From: a virus
IMG/VR virus record: IMGVR_UViG_3300034272_001354
Location: 1-64,000 of that record
Length of the DNA stretch: 64,000 bases
Strand: one strand, 5' to 3'
A program made the translations under genes and the position numbers. The notes under the pieces were generated by a model, which was not told the origin of the DNA, made no database searches, and worked only from the letters and a program-made list of their open reading frames with translations. Of the stretch, positions 9,265-18,271 are shown piece by piece (positions within the stretch are counted from its first letter, which is position 1; each line of letters begins with the position of its first letter).

Positions 9265-11529
9265 TTATTGTATTATTGTTGTTGTCGTTGTTGTTACAGG
9301 TATTGTTGTTGTCGTGGTTGTTACCGGAATAGTTGTCGTTGTTGTAGTTGAGATATCACCTATTGTGTATGTAAAATCATCAGGAGGACAAATTTCTGTA
9401 CTACAATCAGGACAATCAGGATTAAACATTCTAAATGTATTTTTCAATATATTAAAATTGTGTTTAACTTCCGGAGCTGATAATGGTGTTACATACATTC
9501 TAAATTGAGAAATTCCCCCTTCAAATGTTCCTGCAAAATTTTGTTCAATAACTATATTTGTGTTCATCCCATTAAATGTTGTTCCTGTCAAATCATTAAC
9601 AGGGAAACATTCAGGGTCTTGTTGATATGGACCATAAGGTAATGTACAAGATGAAAATGTTAAATTTTCTCTTAAACCTTGAGTTCCACCACCCCATGAT
9701 ATATTAAAAGGAACACCAACTTGTTTTTCCTTATCAGTACTTAACGCTCTTGGTATTATTTCTTGAAAATCTTCTATGGTATAAAATATTTTACCATTAA
9801 TATAAATTTTTAATCTTCCTCTTCTGTATTTTTCCTCCTCTAACCATCTTGCATTTAAATTAACCAATTCAATTTTTGCTGGGTCGATGTTTAATTGTGA
9901 AGTATAAGGTACATTAATTAATGATACCGAGTTATGTGCTAATGATTCTAAATATTTTTCTTGAGTAATAATACCTAAACCACCTCTATACCATAAATCA
10001 CAATCATCAAGCCAAGTGTATCTTTCCCACACAGCGTCTAATTGAAACCAATGTTCCTCATCTAACCACGCAGGGTTTTCTGTGTAACAAGTTGGATAAA
10101 TTCCTCCCGGTGAACAATATTCTGTAACAGTATATCCTGTTGTATAAGTTAATCCACTAGTTGAACATGTTCCGCTAGTTTCACAACCACCGGTAAATCT
10201 TAAAACCTTAACACCTATTTGAGGATTTTTAGGGTCACCACATAATTTAAATGATAATGCGTTAGACATCGCATCAAACAATGGATTTGTTTCACACGTA
10301 TATTCTATTGATGAGTATCCCGTAGGTACACAAGTGTTACAATTATTAAAATCATAACATGGATTACAATCACTACAAGTTTCTGTACACGTCGGTGTAG
10401 ATGGTAAACAATTTGTTGGTGTTGATGTCGGTGTTGGTGTTGGAGTAGGCGTTGGTTCAATAATTGACGCACAAGTATGTGTCTGACATTCCCATCCACA
10501 AGATTCACACGGGTCTAAATTACAATTACAACCACAAGTTATTTTTTGTTCAGGAATACCACGACATTCATGACATCCATAATTAACGTGTGGGTCGTGA
10601 ATACCATATAATGACCTTGGAGGATAAACATAGATACATCTACTATCCGTCACCGTTCTATTACAACAAGCACAAGTTTGAATACAATTATATAAATCTG
10701 ATGTTACACGAGTATATCCTGTAAAACAATTTGGTGTTCCGTTAGCGTGATGATAAAATTTATTTTCGGCTCTCGCACCTAAATAAAAGAATATGTTTTT
10801 ATTTTGTGGATAAATTTTGTTTAATGTTGTTTCACCTGATGTTGGAATATATTCATTAAACAATCTTGGTTTTAACAACATTTCAACAGACCACCCTCTA
10901 TTCATTCTTTCAGGAAATATTTCGTAATCATAACCAAATAATTTATAAAACCCTTGATAGAATCCACCGTATAATTCGTGGTATCTTCCTTCATAAGGAC
11001 TATATTTACTTACAACTTCATATAAAACAGTTTTATTAAATCCGGAAAATCTAACATTAGGTGATTGAGTGTTTCCGGTTACTTGGAACAATTTCAATCT
11101 TCTATCAAAATACATTCTATTAAACTTTAAGTCATCAGAAAATAACCCTTCGGTAAATGTAATAGTTTCTCCGGTCATTTTAGTAACCAAACCATTATCA
11201 ATACCGGTCAATCCAATATCACAAGAAGTATGTGATTTAAAACATGTTATATCTAATTCTTTAGGATTGTAAAAATTTTGAGAAACAAAAATATTATTTC
11301 TATTGTAGTCCTTATATGTTAATGTTAAATCTTGAACACTTAATGGATTATTAATGTCAAAATAAAATGGTAATCTATTACCATAGGTCTGAGCAATCAA
11401 ATATGGGGAGAAAACAACCTCTTGATTGTATCCTCTCTCATCTGATGTTAAAGACATATCGTAGGATTCTAAAGCAAAATTTAGACCCCAATTTGGATAG
11501 ACGTATTGATTTATATTTTGTTGTGCCAT
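9265..11529 (-). CDS. Cys-rich, LamG/lectin-like structural protein
   Basis: 754 aa. After an N-terminal region with no recognised domain, residues about 290-420 are extremely Cys-rich (CACCNRT, CGCNCNLDPCESCGWEC) and include a PT linker. Residues about 420-690 have concanavalin-like/LamG features (WFQLDAVWERYTW, GRLKIYINGKIFYTIEDF, ISQFRMYVTPLS). The C-terminus is a run of Thr tracts (ITTTTTTIPV). LamG-like folds bind glycans, so this is probably a receptor-binding or decorative protein. The many cysteines may form disulfides or bind metal. The start is 9 bp after TATTTATC and divergent from 11580. Confidence 0.7.
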   Translation of the reverse strand: MAQQNINQYVYPNWGLNFALESYDMSLTSDERGYNQEVVFSPYLIAQTYGNRLPFYFDINNPLSVQDLTLTYKDYNRNNIFVSQNFYNPKELDITCFKSHTSCDIGLTGIDNGLVTKMTGETITFTEGLFSDDLKFNRMYFDRRLKLFQVTGNTQSPNVRFSGFNKTVLYEVVSKYSPYEGRYHELYGGFYQGFYKLFGYDYEIFPERMNRGWSVEMLLKPRLFNEYIPTSGETTLNKIYPQNKNIFFYLGARAENKFYHHANGTPNCFTGYTRVTSDLYNCIQTCACCNRTVTDSRCIYVYPPRSLYGIHDPHVNYGCHECRGIPEQKITCGCNCNLDPCESCGWECQTHTCASIIEPTPTPTPTPTSTPTNCLPSTPTCTETCSDCNPCYDFNNCNTCVPTGYSSIEYTCETNPLFDAMSNALSFKLCGDPKNPQIGVKVLRFTGGCETSGTCSTSGLTYTTGYTVTEYCSPGGIYPTCYTENPAWLDEEHWFQLDAVWERYTWLDDCDLWYRGGLGIITQEKYLESLAHNSVSLINVPYTSQLNIDPAKIELVNLNARWLEEEKYRRGRLKIYINGKIFYTIEDFQEIIPRALSTDKEKQVGVPFNISWGGGTQGLRENLTFSSCTLPYGPYQQDPECFPVNDLTGTTFNGMNTNIVIEQNFAGTFEGGISQFRMYVTPLSAPEVKHNFNILKNTFRMFNPDCPDCSTEICPPDDFTYTIGDISTTTTTTIPVTTTTTTIPVTTTTTTIIQ

Positions 11530-11538
11530 CTTTTTTAT

Positions 11539-11567
11539 GATAAATACATTAAAACGAAGTATTTATA
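11539..11567. promoter_or_regulatory. Divergent pair of TATTTAT motifs
   Basis: The 50-bp gap between divergent genes holds one motif for each: TATTTATC on the minus strand (11539-11546) for the gene starting at 11529, and TATTTATA on the plus strand (11560-11567) for the gene starting at 11580. Having one copy per orientation supports a directional promoter element rather than random AT-richness. Confidence 0.55.
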
Positions 11568-11579
11568 TGAAAAAGTTAT

Positions 11580-12410
11580 ATGATAAATTTTAATACAGAG
11601 TACTATAGTAATAATTATTACTTCTTTTTGAAAGAGAGAGCGGACAAAATCTCCTTATATTATTCTATTGCGGATACTTTAACTGAATCTCGAAAGAATG
11701 ATGAGAGAATTGACTTCGATAAAAAAGATTCTAAAAAAGTTAAAAATATTGTTGGAAATGTTTTAAAATCTAAAACAAAAGTTTCCAAAGACGCATTAAC
11801 CAAAAAGTTAAAAAGTATTAAACCTAAAAAAGAAATTGATGAATTAGTTGATTCTGATGGAACAATGTTAAGTTCAAAAATACCATTTCTTAATCAAACT
11901 TTAACACCACACAAAACTACTGACCAAACTGTTGCTATGGCAAGAATTACGAATGACCCGGTAACAAGAGGTTATAGAGTTTATTATGGTGAAAGTGAAG
12001 AAGGTTCTGATGAAGTTATTAATGAGGTTGATTATTCTGAAGCATTTGGGTATGAAGAAACCAAAGATATGGATTTTAAAGATACGGTTAAAACACTTAA
12101 AGAAATGGGTGTTGAGAATGCGATTGAAAGAGCGAAACAATTTGGTAAATTACCAAAACAAAAAAGAGAAGATGGTGAATTAAAACAAAGATTATCTGAA
12201 AAAGATAGTATTGAAGAACAACAAAGAAAAAAAATGATTAAAATGGTTGAGGATATGTTAACCAAAAAATCATCAAATAATTCTGATGTAGTAAAAGATA
12301 AAGGAATAAGTAAAATATTATTAAAAAATATTCAATCAATTAAAAAAATTGCTGATAAAGAAGGTATCAGTATCAATATGTTAATCAAAGCGTTAAAATC
12401 TAATGAATAA
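11580..12410 (+). CDS. Hypothetical, lysine-rich charged protein
   Basis: 276 aa, not recognised. It is highly charged and predicted helical, with a Lys-rich region at residues 45-90 and a C-terminal helical segment (LLKNIQSIKKIADKEGISI). There is no membrane segment. It overlaps the next gene by 8 bp and heads a run of five tightly packed plus-strand genes to 14446. A structural or internal virion role is possible from context only. Confidence 0.65.
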   Translation: MINFNTEYYSNNYYFFLKERADKISLYYSIADTLTESRKNDERIDFDKKDSKKVKNIVGNVLKSKTKVSKDALTKKLKSIKPKKEIDELVDSDGTMLSSKIPFLNQTLTPHKTTDQTVAMARITNDPVTRGYRVYYGESEEGSDEVINEVDYSEAFGYEETKDMDFKDTVKTLKEMGVENAIERAKQFGKLPKQKREDGELKQRLSEKDSIEEQQRKKMIKMVEDMLTKKSSNNSDVVKDKGISKILLKNIQSIKKIADKEGISINMLIKALKSNE

Positions 12411-12873
12411 AGATTTATATGGAAATACCGTTCAATTACCTGAAGATGTTGTAGAATATTTACAACAATGCTTTGATTCTGCAAACACAGATGATTCAAC
12501 CATTGAAGGATTTAAAAGAAATCAAGAATTAAGAGATAGTCGTGAAACCACTTATCAACAATTAAAACGAATGAAAAATTGGTTTGATAATTTTAATGGT
12601 CTTGAAAATGATTTACCTTTTATTTTGAATGGTGGACACTATGTAAAAAATTGGGTTAACGACACATTAGGTGGAATGAGAAATAATGTATATATGGGTA
12701 AGAAATCAAAATCTGAAGTTTTACCAAATCAATTTATACAAACTCACACTAAAGATAATTTAAATACAATGAATAGACAAAGTAAAAGTCATAGTTCAAC
12801 CACCGGTAATATTAACAAAGATATCACAGAAAGTTTAAAAAGAATAAACGAATTAATAAAAAAAATAATTTAA
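12403..12873 (+). CDS. Hypothetical protein
   Basis: 156 aa, not recognised. It is soluble and mostly helical with a Trp-rich centre (MKNWFDNFNGLENDLPFIL, HYVKNWVNDTLGG). It overlaps the preceding gene by 8 bp and is separated from the next by 1 bp, so it belongs to the same operon. Confidence 0.65.
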   Translation: MNKDLYGNTVQLPEDVVEYLQQCFDSANTDDSTIEGFKRNQELRDSRETTYQQLKRMKNWFDNFNGLENDLPFILNGGHYVKNWVNDTLGGMRNNVYMGKKSKSEVLPNQFIQTHTKDNLNTMNRQSKSHSSTTGNINKDITESLKRINELIKKII

Positions 12874-12874
12874 T

Positions 12875-13168
12875 ATGGCAAATTTAGAACCTTTAGATTT
12901 CGCACAACCCGAAAATGAATTATCAGCAATTGCGGATATGCAAAGAAAAATGTTATTCCCAAAGAATGACTTTAAAATCACAAATCAATACTCAGCCGTT
13001 AACCCTGACGCTTTAGCCGATGGTGATGAGCAAGGTAAAGGTACTGGTGGATTTTTAGATGTTTATAATCAAGGTGCGGGGGCAATACAAGACATTATGG
13101 AAAGAAAATCTGAAATAGTTGTTAATAAATACAAAGAAGTAAAACCATACACAACACCAAGTGCATAA
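12875..13168 (+). CDS. Small hypothetical protein
   Basis: 97 aa, not recognised. It has a PLDFAQPENELSAIADMQRKM N-terminal segment and a glycine-rich centre. Its stop overlaps the start of the next gene by one base (TAATG arrangement), indicating coupled translation. Confidence 0.6.
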   Translation: MANLEPLDFAQPENELSAIADMQRKMLFPKNDFKITNQYSAVNPDALADGDEQGKGTGGFLDVYNQGAGAIQDIMERKSEIVVNKYKEVKPYTTPSA

Positions 13169-13848
13169 TGAAACTTTACAACACATTTAAATCACTTATT
13201 TTAGAAATAGCGTCTGTTGACTCTATAGTCGACGCTATAAAAAAACGAGATAAGATTATAATTTACTATGATGGGGATGAACCAGGTGGACGTGGATTAC
13301 GTTTAATTGAACCGGTTTGTTTTGGTTATTCAAAAGCTGATAATCCTGTTGTAAGAGCGTGGGACTCTCAAGGAGCTTCTCATACCGCGTATTTAGGAGA
13401 ACAACCTTTACCGGGATGGAGACTTTTTAGAGCTGACAAAATATTCTCTTTTAAACCAACGGGTGAAACATTTAACGAACCAAAACCAAACTACAATCCA
13501 AATGGTGATAAAAGTATGAATCGTGTTATTATTAATGCCGATTTTTCTGAAGTCACACCACAACAAGCACCTGAACCAACTACACCAGAAACTGAAGTTG
13601 AAGTTAATGATGTAATTGATGATGTAATTATCACCACAGTTAATGATATGATTAACAATATCATTGAAAAAGATGGTGCCGATTCATTAGAAGGTGTTGA
13701 TTTATCTAAAGCCGCAGAATCATATAAAAGAATATATTCCGGTATTGAAGATAAGATTCGTAGAAATTTATCCAATCAAGAGAAAAATGATTTAAGACCA
13801 AAAGTTTCAGAACTAATACAACAATCTCAAAGTTTAATTAAAAAATAA
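13168..13848 (+). CDS. WYL-domain-like protein
   Basis: 226 aa. Residues about 25-95 (IIIYYDGDEPGGRGLRLIEP, VVRAWDSQGASH, GWRLFRADKIFSF) have the strand order and R.IEP / W / FR.DKI signature of WYL ligand-binding domains, which usually sit in transcription factors and defence regulators. Here there is no DNA-binding helix-turn-helix. A Pro/Thr-rich linker and a helical C-terminus follow. The location among probable structural genes suggests a virion or assembly role, but WYL proteins can sense nucleic acids. Function uncertain. Confidence 0.55.
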   Translation: MKLYNTFKSLILEIASVDSIVDAIKKRDKIIIYYDGDEPGGRGLRLIEPVCFGYSKADNPVVRAWDSQGASHTAYLGEQPLPGWRLFRADKIFSFKPTGETFNEPKPNYNPNGDKSMNRVIINADFSEVTPQQAPEPTTPETEVEVNDVIDDVIITTVNDMINNIIEKDGADSLEGVDLSKAAESYKRIYSGIEDKIRRNLSNQEKNDLRPKVSELIQQSQSLIKK

Positions 13849-13849
13849 T

Positions 13850-14446
13850 ATGACAAACGAAAATGATTTAATTCAAAAACTTATGATTTCCAAACAAATC
13901 ATGGAAAAACATAATCAAACCCCAAGAGGTGGTCTACCATCTATAGATACGTATGGTACACCTGAAGTAGCAACATACAATGCTCCTCCGGCAACTTATA
14001 ACTTACCTCAAGATATGTTACAAGAAGCCTCTGTACCGGTACAAACAGTTAGCCAACCAATGACTCAAGATAGAGTTATGGCTTCAAAATTACCGGATGA
14101 GATTAAACGATTAATGATTGAACACCCAATAGCTCAACCGGCAGGTATGGGTGGACCTACTCTATCCAATGATTTAATTGATAAGGCGGCAAGATTAATG
14201 AATGCAGATGCCAGAGGTAATCAAGTAAGCCAACCAAAACAAAGAGTTCAAGAACAATCTCAACCTCAATCTAACTTTAATAACAAACAATTAAGAGATA
14301 TGTTAAAAGAAGTTGTAGAAGAAGTATTACTAGAAAATGGGATTTTAGCTGAATCAACACAAAAATCAAATAACGAACTATTTTCTTTTAAAGTAGGAAA
14401 GCATATATTTGAGGGTAAGGTTACTAAGATTAAAAAAATATCTTAA
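13850..14446 (+). CDS. Hypothetical Gln/Pro-rich protein with shared C-terminal helix
   Basis: 198 aa. The middle is low-complexity Pro/Gln/Tyr-rich. Near residue 147 a helix (LRDMLKEVVEEVLLENG) resembles the L..LVKKVL.EQ module seen in several head-associated proteins of this window. The end is a small beta segment (FSFKVGKHIFEGKV). A strong terminator follows, so it is the last gene of its operon. A virion protein is likely but unproven. Confidence 0.55.
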   Translation: MTNENDLIQKLMISKQIMEKHNQTPRGGLPSIDTYGTPEVATYNAPPATYNLPQDMLQEASVPVQTVSQPMTQDRVMASKLPDEIKRLMIEHPIAQPAGMGGPTLSNDLIDKAARLMNADARGNQVSQPKQRVQEQSQPQSNFNNKQLRDMLKEVVEEVLLENGILAESTQKSNNELFSFKVGKHIFEGKVTKIKKIS

Positions 14447-14468
14447 ACTTTATTTACTCTAAAAACTA

Positions 14469-14496
14469 AACCCTCAAGGAAACTTGGGGGTTTTTT
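14469..14496 (+). terminator. Rho-independent terminator
   Basis: A 10-bp stem (AACCCTCAAG with CTTGGGGGTT, one T-G pair) with a GAAA loop is followed by six T. It ends the 11580-14446 operon ahead of the glycan cluster. Confidence 0.85.
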
Positions 14497-14557
14497 ATTT
14501 CTTAATAGTTGATATTATAATACTCTTTAATTATACTTTCTGTGATAATATTAAACT

Positions 14558-15778
14558 ATGAAAGAAAAAATTAATGTTTTAGTTCTCCCATCAGACAAAA
14601 CCGGTGTTGGGAAATTCAGGTCTATTGACCCTCACGTATTTTTACAAAATCTATATCCTGACGATTTTCACGTTGAGATTGATTATGAACCAAAAATAAA
14701 CGATATCAAATATTGGGATAAATACCAAATTATCCACGTACACCGAAACATCGGCAGTCATTACGACCAAACACCATCAATCATTAAGTATTTAAAGTCG
14801 ATTGGTAAAGTTGTTATTATTGATATTGATGATTATTGGTTACCTACTGTTGACCACCCAATCCACAGTATTATTGTACAAAACAAAATTCACGAAAAAA
14901 TTGTAGCAAATTTAAAAGAAGCTGATTGGGTAACAACAACAACGGATATATTTGCAAATGAAATTCGTAAACTAAATAAGAATGTGTTGGTGTTACCAAA
15001 TGCAATCGACCCTAAAGAACCTCAATTTAATCAAGTGACACCACCATCAGATAAAATTAGAATTGGTTGGTTAGGAGGTTCATCTCACTTACACGATTTA
15101 GGTTTATTAGACGCGTTTGTTCAAAAGAATCAAGACATCAACGATAAATTACAATATGTAATTTGTGGGTTCGATACAAGAGGTTCTGTAACTGAAATTA
15201 ATCCAACAACCGGAGAACAAAAGAAAAGAGATATTTTACCTCACGAAACAGTGTGGGTTAATTATGAGGGAATTTTCACAAATAATTATAAAACGTTAGA
15301 CGAAAATTATGTTAAATTTTTAAAGGAATTTAAAGACGAAAACTATATTTCAGATAAAGAATTACCTTACGTTAGAGTTTGGACAAAACCTGTTAACTCT
15401 TACGCCATGAATTATTCAAAATTTGATATATCTTTAGCACCAATTAAAAACCACATTTTTAATAGAATGAAATCTCAATTAAAAGTAATTGAAGCAGGAT
15501 TTTATAAAAAAGCATTAATTGCTTCAGAGATTGGACCATACACCATAGATTTGGTTCATTGTTTAAAAAATGGTGAGTTTAACGATAATGGTAATGCAAT
15601 TTTAATACCTGAATCAAGAAACCATAGTGATTGGTCAAAATCAATTAAAAAATTAGTTCAAAACCCTGAAATGATAACCGAATTAGGTGAGAGATTATAT
15701 AACACCGTAAAAGACAAATATGACCTTAATAAGGTTACAGTTACAAGAGCGGAATTTTATAAAAGTTTAATTAAATAA
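14558..15778 (+). CDS. GT-B (GT4-like) glycosyltransferase
   Basis: 406 aa, two Rossmann-like halves. The N-terminal half contains the acceptor-side region (VVIIDIDDYWLP, ADWVTTTTDIFANEIRKLN). The C-terminal half begins IRIGWLGGSSHLHDL and carries a donor-site segment (MKSQLKVIEAGFYKKALIASEIGP) equivalent to the E-x7-E region of GT4 enzymes. It should transfer a sugar from an NDP donor. It is the first gene of a glycan cluster that runs to 28149 and is followed 2 bp later by a cytidylyltransferase. The acceptor is unknown; virion glycosylation is inferred. Confidence 0.8.
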   Translation: MKEKINVLVLPSDKTGVGKFRSIDPHVFLQNLYPDDFHVEIDYEPKINDIKYWDKYQIIHVHRNIGSHYDQTPSIIKYLKSIGKVVIIDIDDYWLPTVDHPIHSIIVQNKIHEKIVANLKEADWVTTTTDIFANEIRKLNKNVLVLPNAIDPKEPQFNQVTPPSDKIRIGWLGGSSHLHDLGLLDAFVQKNQDINDKLQYVICGFDTRGSVTEINPTTGEQKKRDILPHETVWVNYEGIFTNNYKTLDENYVKFLKEFKDENYISDKELPYVRVWTKPVNSYAMNYSKFDISLAPIKNHIFNRMKSQLKVIEAGFYKKALIASEIGPYTIDLVHCLKNGEFNDNGNAILIPESRNHSDWSKSIKKLVQNPEMITELGERLYNTVKDKYDLNKVTVTRAEFYKSLIK

Positions 15779-15780
15779 AA

Positions 15781-16236
15781 ATGAATACAAAAAAAACAAT
15801 CGGTTTTACCGCAGGTAATTTTGACTTACTTCATCCGGGATATATCTATACATTTGAAGAAGCTAAACGTCATTGTGATTATTTTATGGTTTTTTTACAA
15901 AGAGACCCATCTGAAACTAGATTCACAAAATATAAACCTGTCGTTCCTTTATATGAACGATATAAAACATTAATGTCAATTAAATATGTTGATGAAGTGG
16001 TCACATATCAAACTGAAGAAGATTTGATTCAATTAATGGAATTTTACAAACCTGACGTTAGAATTTTAGGCGATGATTATATTGGAAAAAGATTTACCGG
16101 AGACCATTTACCTATTAAAGTAATTTATACAACAAGGTCTCACAATTGGTCAACAACTAAAATTAAAGATTTAATTACAAGACAAACAATCATACAAAAT
16201 CCGGATATTATTAAAAATTTAGAATCAAATGATTAA
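15781..16236 (+). CDS. Cytidylyltransferase-like protein (glycerol-3-P / FAD-synthetase type fold)
   Basis: 151 aa. It has the nucleotidyltransferase motifs FTAGNFDLLHPGYI (HxGH variant HPGY) near residue 12 and WSTTKIK (ISSTxxR-like) near residue 122, plus RYKTLMSIKYVDEV. Family members activate glycerol-3-P, phosphoethanolamine or a sugar-phosphate with CTP. The fourth position of HxGH is Tyr, which may alter activity. Context suggests that it supplies an activated alditol or sugar donor to the adjacent transferases. It overlaps the exonuclease start by 8 bp. Confidence 0.75.
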   Translation: MNTKKTIGFTAGNFDLLHPGYIYTFEEAKRHCDYFMVFLQRDPSETRFTKYKPVVPLYERYKTLMSIKYVDEVVTYQTEEDLIQLMEFYKPDVRILGDDYIGKRFTGDHLPIKVIYTTRSHNWSTTKIKDLITRQTIIQNPDIIKNLESND

Positions 16237-16939
16237 AACACCATTAACTAAAATATTATTTTTAGATATTGAAACAGTTGGAATTGAAAAAGATTACGAC
16301 ACTTGTTTAGAAAAAAGACCTGAATTGGCAAAACAATTTGACAAATATTATGATTGGTTTTTAAAACGTTTCCCTGAAGACAAGGAAATTGAATCAGACC
16401 AAAAGAATAAAGTATTTTCAACAAGAACCGCATTAGTTCCTGAATTTGCAAAAATTGTTTGTATGAGTGTCGCCTTTGTAATGGAAAATGGCGAGATTAA
16501 AAAACAAACGTTTTCAGGGGATGACGAAAAAGTGTTACTAAAAGAATGTCAAAATTTATTAGAACGTTGTGGAAAATTAGATTTTTTCCTATGTGGTCAT
16601 AATTTAAAAAACTTTGATATTCCAATGACCGCCAAAAGAATGATAATCAATGGATTATTACCCCCATCGATTCTACCATCTTATGATACAAAACCGTGGG
16701 AAATAAAAGCAATTGATACCAGAGAAATTTGGCAATACGGAGCATACACCGCAATTGGTTCATTAGATTTAATGTGTACATCAATGGAAGTTCCTTCACC
16801 AAAAGAAGGTGATGTTACCGGAGATAAAGTACACGACGCATATTGGAATAAAAATATGTTAGAAGAGATATCAGCATACTGTGAACGTGATGTACTAGTA
16901 TTGATTGATTTAATAAAAAAATTAAAAAATTTAGAATAA
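16229..16939 (+). CDS. DEDDy 3'-5' exonuclease (PolB-exonuclease-like)
   Basis: 236 aa. Exo I is LFLDIETVG near residue 10, Exo II is GHNLKNFDIPM near residue 125, and Exo III is YCERDVLVLIDL (YxxxD) near residue 220. This matches stand-alone exonucleases related to the proofreading domain of family B polymerases. It may serve replication, repair or recycling of host DNA. It overlaps its neighbours by 8 bp and 1 bp in an operon with dUTPase. Confidence 0.8.
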   Translation: MIKTPLTKILFLDIETVGIEKDYDTCLEKRPELAKQFDKYYDWFLKRFPEDKEIESDQKNKVFSTRTALVPEFAKIVCMSVAFVMENGEIKKQTFSGDDEKVLLKECQNLLERCGKLDFFLCGHNLKNFDIPMTAKRMIINGLLPPSILPSYDTKPWEIKAIDTREIWQYGAYTAIGSLDLMCTSMEVPSPKEGDVTGDKVHDAYWNKNMLEEISAYCERDVLVLIDLIKKLKNLE

Positions 16940-17535
16940 TGTTAAACGAAGATTTAGATTTCTTAAAAAACAAAGCCGAGGAATTAAAAAAATTGGCAAA
17001 TATTGATTTAGATGATTTAAGTTATGAGGACATAATGAGTGAGTTTGGTTTGGATTTAAAGCAACTTGAAGACGATATGATGAATTCAAGAACTAGGCTT
17101 CCATTAGGGTTTGTAAAACTTCATCCTGACGCAGTAACACCAAAATATAATTATGATAGTGATTCAGGGTTTGACCTACACTCTATTGAAGAGGTTACAA
17201 TTGAACCTTTTGGTAGAGCATTAGTCCCAAGTGGATTATCATTTGATATTAAAGACGGATATGAACTTCAAGTAAGAACTAAAAGTGGATTAGCAATCAA
17301 TCAAGGACTTATGGTTTTAAACTCACCGGGGACTGTTGATAATGGTTATACAGGTGAAGTTAAAGGTATTATATTTAACACCAACCATCACCCCGTAACT
17401 ATCCATAAAGGAATGAAATTTGGCCAAGCGGTATTATGTCCCGTTGTAAATGGGGGTTGGGTTCATTTGGACCAAAGAAAAGAAGTAATTGATAAAGAAA
17501 GAGGTAATAACGGATTTGGGTCAACAGGAATTTAA
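16939..17535 (+). CDS. dut: dUTP diphosphatase
   Basis: 198 aa. All five trimeric dUTPase motifs are present in order: DSGFDLHS, RTKSGLA, GTVDNGYTGEVKG, GQAVLCPV and RGNNGFGSTG (the C-terminal arm). It hydrolyses dUTP to dUMP and PPi, limiting uracil incorporation and feeding dTMP synthesis. It carries an unusual acidic helical N-terminal extension of about 55 residues before the core. Its first codon overlaps the exonuclease stop. Confidence 0.95.
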   Translation: MLNEDLDFLKNKAEELKKLANIDLDDLSYEDIMSEFGLDLKQLEDDMMNSRTRLPLGFVKLHPDAVTPKYNYDSDSGFDLHSIEEVTIEPFGRALVPSGLSFDIKDGYELQVRTKSGLAINQGLMVLNSPGTVDNGYTGEVKGIIFNTNHHPVTIHKGMKFGQAVLCPVVNGGWVHLDQRKEVIDKERGNNGFGSTGI

Positions 17536-17536
17536 A

Positions 17537-18259
17537 ATGGAAATAAATAATGTAAATGTAGGTATTTGTTTAATAATTAAAAACGAAACCCAATATTTGG
17601 ATGAATGGTTAGAACATTATCGTAAATTAGGTGTTGATAAATTTTTTATTTATGATAACAATTCTTCAACACCAATTAAAATTGACGATAATGATGTTGA
17701 AGTTATTTTATGGGATAATGAGTTATTTGGTTCTCAAAATAACGCATATTTAGATTGTTGTCAAAAAAATCTATCATTTGATTTTATAGGATTTTTTGAT
17801 ACTGATGAGTTTTATTTTTCAAAAAGTATGAACATTAAGTCAGACATTAATCATTTTAAATCTTTATATGGTGATTTTGATGGATTTGCAATCTATTGGA
17901 GATTATATGGTAAACAATCTCCTTATTTCACAGAAAGACAATCTATTGAAATGTATACCCAATATTATGAAGATGGTCATATAAAAAGTTTATTAACCCC
18001 TAAAAAAGTTGTAAGTTTTGGTCAACCCCATTTTGCTAGTTTACTTAACGGTAAATATATTGATGAATTAGGTAGAATTGTTTTTTCCCCAATAGGAGAA
18101 CATACTAGTGATTATGTGTGGATAAAACATATTTGGGCTAGAAGTGAAGAAGAATTCAAAGAAAAATTAATAAGAGGTGATGTTAATTGGAGAAAACAAA
18201 TAAACACAGATTTTAACGAATTTTACAATTATAATGATAGATGTGTTTTAAATGACTAA
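17537..18259 (+). CDS. GT-A glycosyltransferase (GT92 / GT2_4-like)
   Basis: 240 aa from the ATG at 17537, 1 bp after the dUTPase stop; an upstream in-frame ATG would lie inside dut. GICLIIKNETQYLDEWLEHY and DKFFIYDNNSS are typical of this family, and GFFDTDEFYF supplies the DxD metal site. HIWARSEEEF lies near the end. It transfers a sugar from an NDP donor to an unknown acceptor as part of the glycan cluster. Confidence 0.8.
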   Translation: MEINNVNVGICLIIKNETQYLDEWLEHYRKLGVDKFFIYDNNSSTPIKIDDNDVEVILWDNELFGSQNNAYLDCCQKNLSFDFIGFFDTDEFYFSKSMNIKSDINHFKSLYGDFDGFAIYWRLYGKQSPYFTERQSIEMYTQYYEDGHIKSLLTPKKVVSFGQPHFASLLNGKYIDELGRIVFSPIGEHTSDYVWIKHIWARSEEEFKEKLIRGDVNWRKQINTDFNEFYNYNDRCVLND

Positions 18260-18271
18260 CAGATAAAATTT

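Noticed and set aside
14509-14538. A possible host-type promoter before the glycan cluster
   Set aside because: TTG is present, but the downstream element (ATACTTTC-like) misses the final TTTG at 19 bp spacing. The cluster's promoter remains unidentified.
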